NCBI GenBank assembly: GCA_963774445.1
Contig: CAVZFC010000016.1
Coordinates: 62,001-126,000 of the forward strand
DNA length: 64,000 nucleotides
Reading direction: 5' to 3'
Source of the DNA: CAVUQH01 sp963774445
GTDB lineage: Bacteria; Myxococcota_A; Polyangia; Haliangiales; Haliangiaceae
Positions within the stretch are counted from its first letter, which is position 1. The number at the start of each line of letters is the position of its first letter. Both the position numbers and the translations under genes were made by a program. The notes under the pieces were generated by a model. The model saw only the letters and a program-made list of their open reading frames with translations, did not search any database and was not told the DNA's origin. Below are positions 1-14,198 of the stretch, in pieces.

Positions 1-91
1 CACCCCCTGGGGCCAGCCGACCAAGGGCTACCGCACCCGCAACAACAAGTCGACGGACAAGCTCATTGTCCGCCGCCGCGGCAAGAAGTAG
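1..91 (+). CDS. rplB: 50S ribosomal protein L2, 3' end only (partial)
   Basis: The reading frame entering the window at base 2 ends at TAG 89-91. It encodes the Lys/Arg-rich C-terminus of L2, with the typical TPWGQPTKGYRTR segment and an RRRGKK tail. L2 binds 23S rRNA near the peptidyl transferase centre. It lies directly upstream of rpsS, the usual S10-operon order. The rest of the gene is outside the window. Confidence 0.93.
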   Translation, partial: TPWGQPTKGYRTRNNKSTDKLIVRRRGKK

Positions 92-110
92 CCGGAGAAG
101 GAGCTAGACC

Positions 111-380
111 GTGCCCCGCAGCATCAAGAAAGGCCCGTTCATCGACGACCACCTCATGAGGAAGGTGACGTCGGCGCAGACGCAGACCAAGAAGCCGGTC
201 ATCAAGACCTGGTCGCGGCGCTCGACGATCCTTCCGGAAATGGTCGGTCTGACCTTTGCGGTCCACAACGGCAAGAAGTTCATCCCGGTGTTCATCACCG
301 AGAACATGGTCGGCCACAAGCTGGGCGAGTTCTCACCGACGCGCACCTTCCACGGCCACTCTGGCGACCGGAAGAAGTAG
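111..380 (+). CDS. rpsS: 30S ribosomal protein S19
   Basis: An 89-residue protein, the usual S19 length, starting MPRSIKKGPFID and ending in the family's HSGDRKK tail. S19 sits in the head of the 30S subunit with S13 and contacts the A-site tRNA region. GTG at 111 follows a GGAGAAGGAG ribosome-binding site. It is co-transcribed with rplB and rplV; the gap to rplV is 9 nt. Confidence 0.97.
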   Translation: MPRSIKKGPFIDDHLMRKVTSAQTQTKKPVIKTWSRRSTILPEMVGLTFAVHNGKKFIPVFITENMVGHKLGEFSPTRTFHGHSGDRKK

Positions 381-389
381 GGAGCTGTC

Positions 390-731
390 ATGGAAGCCAG
401 AGCAGTCGTCAAGGATATCCAGATGAGCCCGCGCAAGATGCGGGTGGTGGCGAACCTCGTCCGCGGCGAGCGGGTCGAGGTGGCGCTTGCGTCGCTGAAG
501 TTCATGCCCAAGAAGGCCGCGTACTTCATCGCCAAGGCGGTCGAGTCGGCTACCGCCAACGCCGAGGACAAGTCCGGCGGCGAGGTGGACGTCGAGGAGC
601 TGCGCATCGCCCTCATCACTGTGGATGGCGGCCCGATCATCAAGCGCTGGATGCCGCGCGCCATGGGCCGCGCCAACCGCGTCAACCACCGCACCAGCCA
701 CCTGACGGTGGTCGTCAGCGACGAGGACTAG
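390..731 (+). CDS. rplV: 50S ribosomal protein L22
   Basis: A 113-residue L22 with the conserved SPRKMRVVANLVRG start and the GRANRVNHRTSHLTVVV C-terminal hairpin region that reaches into the polypeptide exit tunnel. Length matches the family (about 110). ATG 390 is preceded by GGGAG. It sits between rpsS and rpsC as in most bacteria. Confidence 0.97.
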   Translation: MEARAVVKDIQMSPRKMRVVANLVRGERVEVALASLKFMPKKAAYFIAKAVESATANAEDKSGGEVDVEELRIALITVDGGPIIKRWMPRAMGRANRVNHRTSHLTVVVSDED

Positions 732-736
732 AGCAA

Positions 737-1399
<663 letters not shown>

Positions 1400-1405
1400 C
1401 CAGCC

Positions 1406-1818
<413 letters not shown>

Positions 1819-1822
<4 letters not shown>

Positions 1823-2076
1823 GCCAGACCAAGACCCAACTCGAGCGAATCCGCGACCTGCCCGACGAGGAGCTCACCCAGGCGCTCGATCGCGCCCGCG
1901 ACGAGCTGTTCCGGCTGCGGCTCGGGCTGTACACCAACCAGGTCGAGAACCCCATCGCGGTGCGCGCGAAGCGGCGCGAGATCGCCCGCATTCAGACCGT
2001 GATGAAGGCCCGCAAGCTCGGTTTCGAGCAGCAGGCCGAGGGGTCGGCGGCTGCCGCCGACCGTGCCGCCGAATGA
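1819..2076 (+). CDS. rpmC: 50S ribosomal protein L29
   Basis: An 85-residue L29, longer than the usual 60-70 because of an Ala/Glu-rich tail (AEGSAAAADRAAE). The core has the ELTQALDRARDELFRLRLG helix and the NPIAVRAKRREIARIQTV helix. L29 lies by the exit tunnel and helps dock trigger factor and SRP. Its stop is the first of five in-frame TGA codons created by the repeat that follows. Confidence 0.95.
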
Positions 2077-2126
2077 GCCGGCGAATGAGCCGCCGAATGA
2101 GCCGGCGAATGAGCCGCCGAATGAGA
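2071..2126 (+). repeat. 12-bp (24-bp higher-order) tandem repeat with five ATGA units
   Basis: The unit GAATGAGCCGGC alternates with GAATGAGCCGCC at 2071, 2083, 2095 and 2107, with a fifth partial unit at 2119. Since 12 is a multiple of 3, every TGA is in the rpmC frame and every ATG lies in the +2 frame. An ORF from ATG 2073 to TAA 2156 would encode four MSRR units followed by 11 residues. It lies entirely in the rpmC-rpsQ gap and just overlaps the rpsQ start. Confidence 0.9.
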
Positions 2127-2145
2127 TCGAAAGGAAGCGTGAGTC

Positions 2146-2447
2146 GTGTCCGATAACGCCAGCCAGAACGCCGAAGAGACCGATCGCGAGCGCGGTATCC
2201 GCCGCACGATCGCCGGCGTCGTCACGTCCGACAAGATGGACAAGACGGTGGTGGTCACGGTGACCCGTCGCGTTCGCGACCGCCGGTTCCACAAGTTCGT
2301 GACTCGCCGCCTGAAGTACAAGGCCCACGACGAGGGCAACACCTGCGAGACCGGCGACCAGGTCGAGCTCGTCGAGGCGCGTCCCTACTCGAAGAGCAAG
2401 CGGTGGCGCGTCTCCCGCATCCTCGAGAAGGGCAGGGAGAAGCTGTC

Positions 2448-2451
<4 letters not shown>
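2146..2451 (+). CDS. rpsQ: 30S ribosomal protein S17
   Basis: A 101-residue S17 with a hydrophilic N-terminal extension of about 20 residues ahead of the OB-fold core (GVVTSDKMDKTVVV, then HKFVTRRLKYKAHDE). S17 is a primary 16S rRNA binder. GTG 2146 is chosen because AAGGAAG lies about 9 nt upstream. The TGA overlaps the rplN ATG as ATGA (2448-2451). Confidence 0.95.
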
Positions 2452-2815
<364 letters not shown>

Positions 2816-2816
<1 letters not shown>

Positions 2817-3136
2817 TGCACGTTCGTCGCGGAGATACCGTCGTGGTCACCAAGGGCCGCGACAAGGGTAAGCGCGGCAAGGTGAAGCGCGTCCTGACCA
2901 ACGGCCGCATCGAGGTCGAGAAGGTCAACATGGTCAAGCGCCACCAGAAGCCGACGCAGAAGAACCCGCAGGGCGGGATCCAGGACATCGAGGGCACGAT
3001 CGCCGGGGCCAACGTCGCGCTCTGGTGCGAGAAGTGCTCGGCGGGACGCCGGACCAAGGCGGTCTTCGACGACAAGGGCCTCAAGGGGCGCGCGTGCGTC
3101 AACTGCGGGACCGCCATCCCCGCGCAGGGGATGTAG
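2816..3136 (+). CDS. rplX: 50S ribosomal protein L24 with two CxxC pairs
   Basis: A 106-residue L24 with the KOW motif at residues 5-30 (RGDTVVVTKGRDKGKRGKV). L24 initiates 50S assembly near the exit tunnel. The C-terminal part carries C71-x2-C74 and C94-x2-C97, a probable zinc ribbon found in a subset of bacterial L24 proteins. ATG 2816 overlaps the rplN stop by one base; an in-frame GTG at 2813 is a less likely alternative. Confidence 0.94.
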
Positions 3137-3144
3137 GAGCTGTC

Positions 3145-3809
<665 letters not shown>

Positions 3810-3813
<4 letters not shown>

Positions 3814-3989
3814 GTCGTTTGGCAAAGATGCTTCCCAAGAAGCACAAGTTTCACGTGCGCAAGCACAACCGCTGTCCCAACTGCGGTCGTCCGCGTGCCT
3901 ATATGCGCAAGTTCGACATGTGTCGCCTGTGCTTCCGTAACCTGGCGCTGAACGGCGAGATCCCCGGCGTCATCAAGTCGAGCTGGTGA
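3810..3989 (+). CDS. rpsN: 30S ribosomal protein S14, zinc-binding type (type Z)
   Basis: A 59-residue protein starting MSRLAKMLPKKHKF. It has the C22-x2-C25 and C38-x2-C41 zinc-binding pairs and the FRNLALNGEIPGVIKSSW ending typical of short, zinc-containing S14. It is located between rplE and rpsH, where S14 is expected. ATG 3810 overlaps the rplE stop (ATGA). Confidence 0.96.
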
Positions 3990-4002
3990 GAGGCAAATCG
4001 TC

Positions 4003-4404
4003 ATGTCGATGACCGATCCCATCGCCGATTTTCTGACCCGGATCCGCAACGGTATCCGCGCTCGCAAGAGCGAAGTTGCGTGCCCGCGGTCCAATCTCAA
4101 GCTGCGCATCGCCGAGATCCTCCAGCAGGAGGGTTATATCGACGGCGTGTCGAAAGAGGACGACGCCACGCATCAGGGCGTCATCCACGTGACACTGCGC
4201 TGGCGCGAGGACAACCAGTGCGCGATCACGGGCCTGCAGCGGGTGTCCAAACCCGGCCAGCGCTCGTATGTCGGCGCCAAAGAAGTGCCCAAGGTCCGCA
4301 ACGGTCTGGGCGTCGCCATCGTGTCCACCTCCCGTGGCGTGATGACCGACCGCGAGGCCCGCAAGTTGGGCGTCGGCGGCGAGGTCCTCTGCGAAGTCTG
4401 GTAG
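4003..4404 (+). CDS. rpsH: 30S ribosomal protein S8
   Basis: A 133-residue S8 with the MTDPIADFLTRIRNG start, the LRRVSKPG-like segment (LQRVSKPGQRSYV) and the ending GVAIVSTSRGVMTDREARKLGVGGEVLCEVW. S8 binds the central domain of 16S rRNA and, in E. coli, represses the spc operon. ATG 4003 is chosen; ATG 4009 is an equally placed alternative. Confidence 0.97.
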   Translation: MSMTDPIADFLTRIRNGIRARKSEVACPRSNLKLRIAEILQQEGYIDGVSKEDDATHQGVIHVTLRWREDNQCAITGLQRVSKPGQRSYVGAKEVPKVRNGLGVAIVSTSRGVMTDREARKLGVGGEVLCEVW

Positions 4405-4411
4405 GTAGCTC

Positions 4412-4945
4412 ATGTCCCGTATCGGCAGACAACCCATCGTGATCCCCAAGGGGGTCCAGGTCACCGTCACCCCGGAAAAGGTGGCGGTGAAGGGCCCCAA
4501 GGGGCAGCTCGAAGTCGTCCGTCACCCGGCCATCGAGGTCGTGGTGGAGGGCGAGCAGGTGCTGTTCCAGCGCTCGGCGGACGACGGCAAGACGCGCTCG
4601 GCCCACGGGCTGATGCGTGCCCTGTGCAACAACATGGTCCATGGCGTCAGCCAGGGCTTCAAGCGCCAGCTCGAGATCAACGGCGTCGGCTACCGCGCCG
4701 ACGTCAAAGGTCAGGTGCTGGAGCTGCAGCTGGGCTTCTCGCACCCGATCAACTACGAGCTGCCCAAGGGCATCTCGGCCAAGGTCGAGAAGAACATCAT
4801 CGTCCTCGAAGGCGTGGACAAGCAGCTCCTGGGCGCTACGGCGGCCAAGGTGCGTAGCTTCCGCCCGCCGGAGCCGTACAAGGGCAAGGGCGTCAAGTAC
4901 GTGGAGGAGCGCATCCTCCGCAAGGTGGGCAAGGCCGCCGGCTGA
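4412..4945 (+). CDS. rplF: 50S ribosomal protein L6
   Basis: A 177-residue L6 beginning MSRIGRQPIVIPKGV, with the two repeated L6 folds and the C-terminal PEPYKGKGVKYVEERILRKVGKAAG signature. L6 stabilises the sarcin-ricin region of 23S rRNA. It lies 7 nt after rpsH. Confidence 0.97.
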   Translation: MSRIGRQPIVIPKGVQVTVTPEKVAVKGPKGQLEVVRHPAIEVVVEGEQVLFQRSADDGKTRSAHGLMRALCNNMVHGVSQGFKRQLEINGVGYRADVKGQVLELQLGFSHPINYELPKGISAKVEKNIIVLEGVDKQLLGATAAKVRSFRPPEPYKGKGVKYVEERILRKVGKAAG

Positions 4946-4970
4946 GCCGGCCGCACACTCGGAGCTTCCC

Positions 4971-5351
<381 letters not shown>

Positions 5352-5355
5352 GGCA

Positions 5356-5856
5356 ATGACTATGAATGAGCTCGAAGTTGGCGAACTCGTAGACCGCGTC
5401 GTCTACATCAATCGCGTGGCCAAGGTCGTCAAGGGCGGCCGTCGGTTCTCGTTCTCGGCGCTGGTCGTTGTCGGCGATCAGAACGGCTGGGTCGGTGCCG
5501 GTCTCGGCAAGGCTAACGAGGTGCCCGAGGCGATCCGCAAGGGCAACGAGCGCGCCAAGCGCAACCTGTTCCGGATCCCGATGGTCAAGGGATCCATTCC
5601 CCACGAGATCCTCGGACGCTTTGGCGCGGCCAAGGTGCTGCTCAAGCCGGCCTCGCCCGGTACTGGCGTCATCGCCGGCGGCGCCGTCCGTCCGGTCCTG
5701 GAGGTCGCGGGCATCACCGACATCCTCACGAAGTCGCTCGGCAGCGCGAATCCGCACAACGTGATCCATGCCACCGTGGTCGCCCTCAAGGCGCTGCGCT
5801 CGGTGGACGTGGTTGCGGCGATTCGCGGCAAGACGATCTCGGAAATCAGCAGCTGA
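5356..5856 (+). CDS. rpsE: 30S ribosomal protein S5
   Basis: A 166-residue S5 with the N-terminal dsRNA-binding-like domain (RVAKVVKGGRRFSFSALVVVGD, then GLGKANEVPEAIRKG) and the C-terminal domain with PASPGTGVIAGGAVRPVLE. S5 contributes to mRNA unwinding and decoding fidelity. ATG 5356 is used; a second in-frame ATG at 5362 is possible. Confidence 0.97.
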   Translation: MTMNELEVGELVDRVVYINRVAKVVKGGRRFSFSALVVVGDQNGWVGAGLGKANEVPEAIRKGNERAKRNLFRIPMVKGSIPHEILGRFGAAKVLLKPASPGTGVIAGGAVRPVLEVAGITDILTKSLGSANPHNVIHATVVALKALRSVDVVAAIRGKTISEISS

Positions 5857-5875
5857 GCCCCACCGGAGACGAGCC

Positions 5876-6061
5876 ATGGCAATCAAGCTCAGAGTCACGC
5901 AGGTCAAGAGCGGGATCAGCCGCCCGCAGACCCAGCGCCTCACCCTGAAGGGGTTGGGCCTCACGCGGCTGCACAAAGCCGTGATTCTCAAGGACACTCC
6001 GGCGATCCGGGGAATGATCCGCAAGGTCGGCCACCTGGTGAAGGTGGAGCCGGTCGAGTAA
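5876..6061 (+). CDS. rpmD: 50S ribosomal protein L30
   Basis: A 61-residue L30 (MAIKLRVTQVKSGIS, GLGLTRLHKAVILKDTPAIRGMI, GHLVKV), the standard bacterial length. ATG 5876 follows GGAGACGAGCC. It lies between rpsE and rplO as in the canonical spc operon. The 87-nt gap to rplO contains two copies of ACGGGCATCG but no gene. Confidence 0.96.
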   Translation: MAIKLRVTQVKSGISRPQTQRLTLKGLGLTRLHKAVILKDTPAIRGMIRKVGHLVKVEPVE

Positions 6062-6148
6062 GCTCCCGGTCCCTAACGGGCATCGCCTGGCGGGCTTCGC
6101 CTGACGGGCATCGATCGGTAATCGACGGGAAATCGAGAGGACGTAGCA

Positions 6149-6622
6149 ATGGGTACGACACTGTCAACGCTGGCTCCCAACAAGGGCGCGACCCGCAAGC
6201 GCAAGCGGATCGGTCGCGGCCCCGGTAGCGGCTACGGCAAGACCGCCGGCAAAGGCCAGAAGGGCCAGAAGGCCCGGGCGGGTCATCACGGCTCCAAGGT
6301 CGGCTTCGAAGGCGGCCAGATGCCGATGCAGCGGCGCTTGCCCAAGCGCGGCTTCGCCAATCCGTTCCGCGTCGAGGCGGCGCCGCTCAACGTCGGCTTC
6401 CTCGAGAAGTTCGACGGCGTGGTCGATGTCGAGGCGCTGAAGGCGGCCGGCGTGGTCCCGCGCAAGGCCCGGATCGTCAAGATCCTGGGCGAGGGCACCC
6501 TGACCAAGAAGCTGACCGTTCGGGCGCATCGCTTCTCCAAGGGCGCGCGCGACAAGATCGAGGCCGCCGGCGGCACGGTCGAGGTCATCGCAATCAAGAC
6601 GTCCGCCGCGGCCGACGAGTAG
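6149..6622 (+). CDS. rplO: 50S ribosomal protein L15
   Basis: A 157-residue L15 with the Gly-rich basic N-terminal tail (GRGPGSGYGKTAGKGQKGQKAR, residues about 24-45) that penetrates 23S rRNA, followed by FEGGQMPMQRRLPKRGF. ATG 6149 is preceded by GAGAGGACGTAGCA. It is followed by secY after 57 nt. Confidence 0.96.
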   Translation: MGTTLSTLAPNKGATRKRKRIGRGPGSGYGKTAGKGQKGQKARAGHHGSKVGFEGGQMPMQRRLPKRGFANPFRVEAAPLNVGFLEKFDGVVDVEALKAAGVVPRKARIVKILGEGTLTKKLTVRAHRFSKGARDKIEAAGGTVEVIAIKTSAAADE

Positions 6623-6679
6623 TCGGCTCGGACGTGGTCCCGCGAGCCCGACCCCCCAACGGCGCGAGAAGGACGTAGC

Positions 6680-8020
<1,341 letters not shown>

Positions 8021-8045
8021 CGCGTCGTGGGCTCGCCCTGGCGCG

Positions 8046-8840
<795 letters not shown>

Positions 8841-8859
8841 TGCAAAGCGGGTCCTCGTC

Positions 8860-8973
8860 ATGAAAGTCAGAGCATCAGTCAAACCAATTTGTCCCAAGTG
8901 CAAGATCATCAAGCGCAAGGGAGTGGTGCGTGTGATCTGCGAGAACCCGCGCCACAAGCAGCGCCAGGGCTAA
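8860..8973 (+). CDS. rpmJ: 50S ribosomal protein L36
   Basis: A 37-residue protein, MKVRASVKPICPKCK at the start and NPRHKQRQG at the end, with the zinc ligands C11, C14, C27 and H32 of the C+ form of L36. It has the standard length. infA, often found just upstream, is missing here. rpsM follows after 42 nt. Confidence 0.96.
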   Translation: MKVRASVKPICPKCKIIKRKGVVRVICENPRHKQRQG

Positions 8974-9015
8974 CGCCAGGCACCAGGCCAGGAACGAAGA
9001 GAGAGAGACAGGCAC

Positions 9016-9399
9016 ATGGCACGCATCGCTGGCGTCAACCTTCCCCGCGCAAAGCCGATCGGCATCGCGCTCACGTACATCTATGGCATCGGCCACACCT
9101 TGGCGAAGCGGGTGCTGGACGAGGCCGGCGTCTCGGCTGACAAGACGACCGACGCGCTCGACGAGAACGACGTCCGCAGGATCCGCGACGTCATCGAGGC
9201 CAAGGTCAAGGTCGAAGGCGACCTTCGCCGCGAGATCTCGATGAACATCAAGCGACTGATGGACCTCGGCTGCTATCGCGGTCTGCGCCATCGCCGCAAC
9301 TTGCCGGCGCGCGGACAGCGCACGCACACCAACGCGCGTACGCGCAAGGGCCCGCGGCGCCAGGCCGTGAAAAAGAAGAGCGTCGGCGGCAAGAAGTAG
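9016..9399 (+). CDS. rpsM: 30S ribosomal protein S13
   Basis: A 127-residue S13 beginning MARIAGVNLPRAKPIGIALTYIYGIG. It has the helix-two-turn-helix region and the signature RGLRHRRNLPARGQRTHTNARTRKGPRR near the C-terminus. S13 sits in the 30S head and contacts P-site tRNA and the L5 bridge. It starts the alpha operon block rpsM-rpsK-rpsD-rpoA-rplQ. Confidence 0.97.
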   Translation: MARIAGVNLPRAKPIGIALTYIYGIGHTLAKRVLDEAGVSADKTTDALDENDVRRIRDVIEAKVKVEGDLRREISMNIKRLMDLGCYRGLRHRRNLPARGQRTHTNARTRKGPRRQAVKKKSVGGKK

Positions 9400-9436
9400 C
9401 CGAGCCTGCGCAGGGACCGGAAGACAGGAAGCAGCC

Positions 9437-9826
<390 letters not shown>

Positions 9827-9840
9827 CGAGGTTACGAACG

Positions 9841-10470
<630 letters not shown>

Positions 10471-10525
10471 CCCTCACCACCTCCAGCGTCAGCCACCCCA
10501 AAAAGCAGCCCGGAGAGGGACCCGA

Positions 10526-11569
<1,044 letters not shown>

Positions 11570-11581
11570 CGGAGAATCGCC

Positions 11582-11995
11582 ATGCGTCATCGTAAAGTTG
11601 GACGAAAGCTCGGCCGCAAGTCGCCGCACCGCCACGCCATGTACTCGAACATGGTGGCGTCGCTGGTGTCGCACGGCCGCATCGAGACCACCGAGGCCAA
11701 GGCCAAGGAGCTGCGCAAGATCGCCGACCGCACCATCAACTGGGGCGTCAAGGTGGGCGACTTGCTGGAGAAGGACGCCAAGCAGCTGAACGGCGAGGAG
11801 CGGGCCAAGCTGGTTCACGCCCGTCGCATGGCCGGCCGCGTGCTCAAGGACGCCGACGCGCTGAAGAAGCTGTTCGACGAGATCGCGCCTGCGCTCAAGG
11901 GCCGGGCCGGCGGCTACACCCGCCTGCTCAAGACCCGGGTGCGCCGGGGCGACGCGGCCCCGATGGCCTTCGTCGAGCTCGTGGCCGAAGCGTAG
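11582..11995 (+). CDS. rplQ: 50S ribosomal protein L17
   Basis: A 137-residue L17 starting MRHRKVGRKLGRKSPHRHAMYSNMVASL, with the ETTEAKAKELRKIADRTI segment and the GGYTRLLKTRVRRGDAAPMAFVEL ending. L17 is the last gene of the alpha operon, 12 nt after rpoA, and is followed by a terminator. Confidence 0.97.
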   Translation: MRHRKVGRKLGRKSPHRHAMYSNMVASLVSHGRIETTEAKAKELRKIADRTINWGVKVGDLLEKDAKQLNGEERAKLVHARRMAGRVLKDADALKKLFDEIAPALKGRAGGYTRLLKTRVRRGDAAPMAFVELVAEA

Positions 11996-12034
11996 TCTGC
12001 GAATTCCACGGTTCTGACACAATCTTCCTGTGTG

Positions 12035-12062
12035 ATGCCCGCCGCATCGGCGGGCATTTCTT
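12035..12062 (+). terminator. Intrinsic terminator closing the ribosomal protein operon
   Basis: A perfect 10-bp stem, ATGCCCGCCG pairing with CGGCGGGCAT, with a 3-nt CAT loop, is followed by TTTCTTTAT. It lies 40 nt after the rplQ stop. It just precedes the next coding start, so it separates the ribosomal operon from the lipoprotein gene. Confidence 0.88.
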
Positions 12063-12081
12063 TATGGTCAAAGGAAACTCC

Positions 12082-13596
12082 ATGGGCACCGTCCGCACCG
12101 TCTCCATCGTCCTTTCACTTGCCATGCTGGCGCCGCTCGGCGGCTGCCGCAGCAAGAACAACTCCAACGGAGCCGACGCCGGCAATGGCGGCGGCGACGG
12201 CGGTGGCGGCGGTGACACCAAGATCCAGGACGTGCAGAACGACAACATGCCGGTCGGCGCCTCGGTCACCCTGCGCGGCGTGGTCGTCACCGCCATCGAC
12301 ACCTACGGCGCCCGCACCGGCTCGATCTACGTCGAGGAGCCCGAGGGCGGCGCCTACTCCGGCGTCCAGGTCTTCCTGACCGGCAGCGACGCCGCCGCCC
12401 TGACCGTCGGCGACCTGGTCAACGTCGAGAACGCCGAGAAGGACGAGTTCGCGCTGTCCGACGACACCAGCGGACGCACCCTGACCGAGCTCAAGGCGCC
12501 GATGGGCGGCAACATCACCGTCACCAAAGTCGGCGACGGCACTGTCCCCGATCCCGAGGTCGTCGTCCCCTGGACCCTGGCCAACGATGATGCCGAGGCC
12601 GAGAAGTGGGAGGGCGTCCTCGTCCGCTTCGACGACGTCGGCGTCGTCTCGGCGCCGTACAACGCCACCAAGTCCGACCCGCTGCTCATGGACATGACCG
12701 TCACCGGCCCGTACATCATCGAGTCCAGCCTCGCCGACATCGGCACCCCGGTCCGCGACGACTGCTACGCCTCCATCACCGGCATCGGCGACTACTTCTA
12801 CGACTACAAGATCCTGCCGCGCAGCGCCGCCGACCTGTCCACCGGCGGCACCAACTGCCTGCCCCAGGAAGAGGGCGACACCGCCTGCGCCGACATGATG
12901 GACAACGACCACGACGGCTACCAGGACTGCGCCGACATCTCCTGCCAGGACACCGTCGCGGCATGCACCACGGACACGACGGTGGTGGACATCCAGAACG
13001 GGACGATCACCTCGGGGACCGCCGTCAAGCTGACCGGCGTGGTCGTCACGGCCGTGGACTTCAATCGCAAGAACGTGTGGGTGTCTGACGCGCTACAGGG
13101 CGCGCAGTACAACGGTGTCTACGTCTTCCGTGGCTTTAGTACCGCCACCGAGCTGCCAACGGAGATCGTTGTAGGCGCGACCGTTGATGTCCAGGGACGG
13201 GTCTCGTCGTACATGGGGCTCACCGAGATCTCGGACCCGACGGTAACGTTCAAGGCGGCTCCCTCGGGCGCGCCAACTCCGCTGACCGGTGTGGCATACG
13301 CGGACCTCGCGGACGCGACGGCAGGTGAGCCGTATCAGGGGGTGCTCGTTCAGATCTCGGACGTCCAGGTAGTTACGCAAGACGCGGGATCCAATCGCTT
13401 CACGGTTGGTGTGGCGGGTACGGAGTTGTTGATCGATGACGAGATCTTCCGACACGCAGCGACCGCGGGCGACTGCTTCAGCACGATCACTGGCGTTGTC
13501 CACCACACGAACGTGGGCACCACCCAGGCGCCCGACTACAAGCCTTCGCTGGATCCTCGGTCGGCCGCCGACGTAGCTACGACGACCTGTCCATAG
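12082..13596 (+). CDS. Lipoprotein with duplicated OB-like module and Asp/Cys-rich linker
   Basis: About 504 residues. A lipoprotein signal (MGTVRTVSIVLSLAMLAPLGGC) precedes a Gly/Asp-rich linker. Two related modules follow, with matching openings LRGVVVTAIDTYG (residues about 65-77) and LTGVVVTAVDFNRKN (about 320-334) and similar endings about a dated tripartite core (RSAADLST, RSAADVAT). Between them is a Cys/Asp-rich DNDHDGYQDCADISC segment like a calcium loop. I recognise the modules as OB-like domains of exported myxobacterial proteins, function unknown. ATG 12082 is preferred over 12064 because AAAGGAAA lies just before it. Codon style changes sharply near 12960. Confidence 0.85.
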   Translation: MGTVRTVSIVLSLAMLAPLGGCRSKNNSNGADAGNGGGDGGGGGDTKIQDVQNDNMPVGASVTLRGVVVTAIDTYGARTGSIYVEEPEGGAYSGVQVFLTGSDAAALTVGDLVNVENAEKDEFALSDDTSGRTLTELKAPMGGNITVTKVGDGTVPDPEVVVPWTLANDDAEAEKWEGVLVRFDDVGVVSAPYNATKSDPLLMDMTVTGPYIIESSLADIGTPVRDDCYASITGIGDYFYDYKILPRSAADLSTGGTNCLPQEEGDTACADMMDNDHDGYQDCADISCQDTVAACTTDTTVVDIQNGTITSGTAVKLTGVVVTAVDFNRKNVWVSDALQGAQYNGVYVFRGFSTATELPTEIVVGATVDVQGRVSSYMGLTEISDPTVTFKAAPSGAPTPLTGVAYADLADATAGEPYQGVLVQISDVQVVTQDAGSNRFTVGVAGTELLIDDEIFRHAATAGDCFSTITGVVHHTNVGTTQAPDYKPSLDPRSAADVATTTCP

Positions 13597-13662
13597 CCTG
13601 GAATCGCAGATGGTTGCAGGATTATAGGCAACCGTGCAGGCCCGCATCCCGATAGATGGGAA

Positions 13663-13815
13663 ATGTACAATCTCAGCCGAACGTCTCTACTTGCCTTCGT
13701 TGCTGCGCTGGGGCTGCTCGTTGTCGGGTGCAAGCACAAGGTAGCCGGCTACTGCGATGAGAATACTCCGTGCGAGGTCGGCGAGTACCGCGACTTGCAC
13801 GGCGAATTCCCGGCG
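13663..13815 (+). pseudogene. 5' fragment of a lipoprotein gene
   Basis: The first 51 codons encode a good lipoprotein signal (SLLAFVAALGLLVVGC, Cys at residue 23) followed by CDENTPCEVGEYRDLHGEFPAS. This resembles the Cys-rich opening of myxobacterial secreted proteins. After about 13815 the frame runs antisense through another lipoprotein gene and no longer looks coding, although it stays open to 14250. I infer that the 3' part has been lost. An assembly join is the alternative. Confidence 0.55.
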
Positions 13816-14070
13816 TCAGACCACGTTGGCCCGCTGATGGGTGTCGTTGGCGGTGGGGTCGTCGATGTTGGTGTCGCTGATCAGCTTGCAGCGCAGGGCC
13901 AGGGTGTCGAACGACGGGACGTAGCCGGGCGGCAGGAGCCCGGCGTCGGCGCTGGCGTCGCCGGCGGGGGCGGCATCGGTGGTCGGGCTGGAGGCGTCGC
14001 CGTCGCCCGCTTTGCCGGCGCCGGAGCAGGCGACGAGAGCGGCGGTCAGGAGAACCAGGGTTCGCTGCAT
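13816..14070 (-). pseudogene. Truncated lipoprotein (N-terminal part only)
   Basis: An 84-residue minus-strand ORF. ATG 14070 is preceded by a strong AAGGGAGG site. It encodes a lipoprotein signal (MQRTLVLLTAALVAC, Cys 15) and an Asp/Ala-rich linker. The start of a folded domain follows (LALRCKLISDTNIDDPTANDTHQRANVV) and then an abrupt TGA. The segment resembles the beginning of larger exported enzymes (possibly DUF4185-like, low certainty) and stops before any complete domain. The end coincides with the point where the plus-strand lipoprotein fragment loses coding character. Confidence 0.6.
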
Positions 14071-14198
14071 CGCCTCCCTTGGGCAGCAAGCAGCATGCCG
14101 GGCCGCCCGGTCCGCGGCGGGCGTCTCGGGCCGCTCTGGCGGCGCGCGGCACGCCCGGGTGCAACCGGCCGTGTGCAACGGTCGGGGCACGGCGCCGG

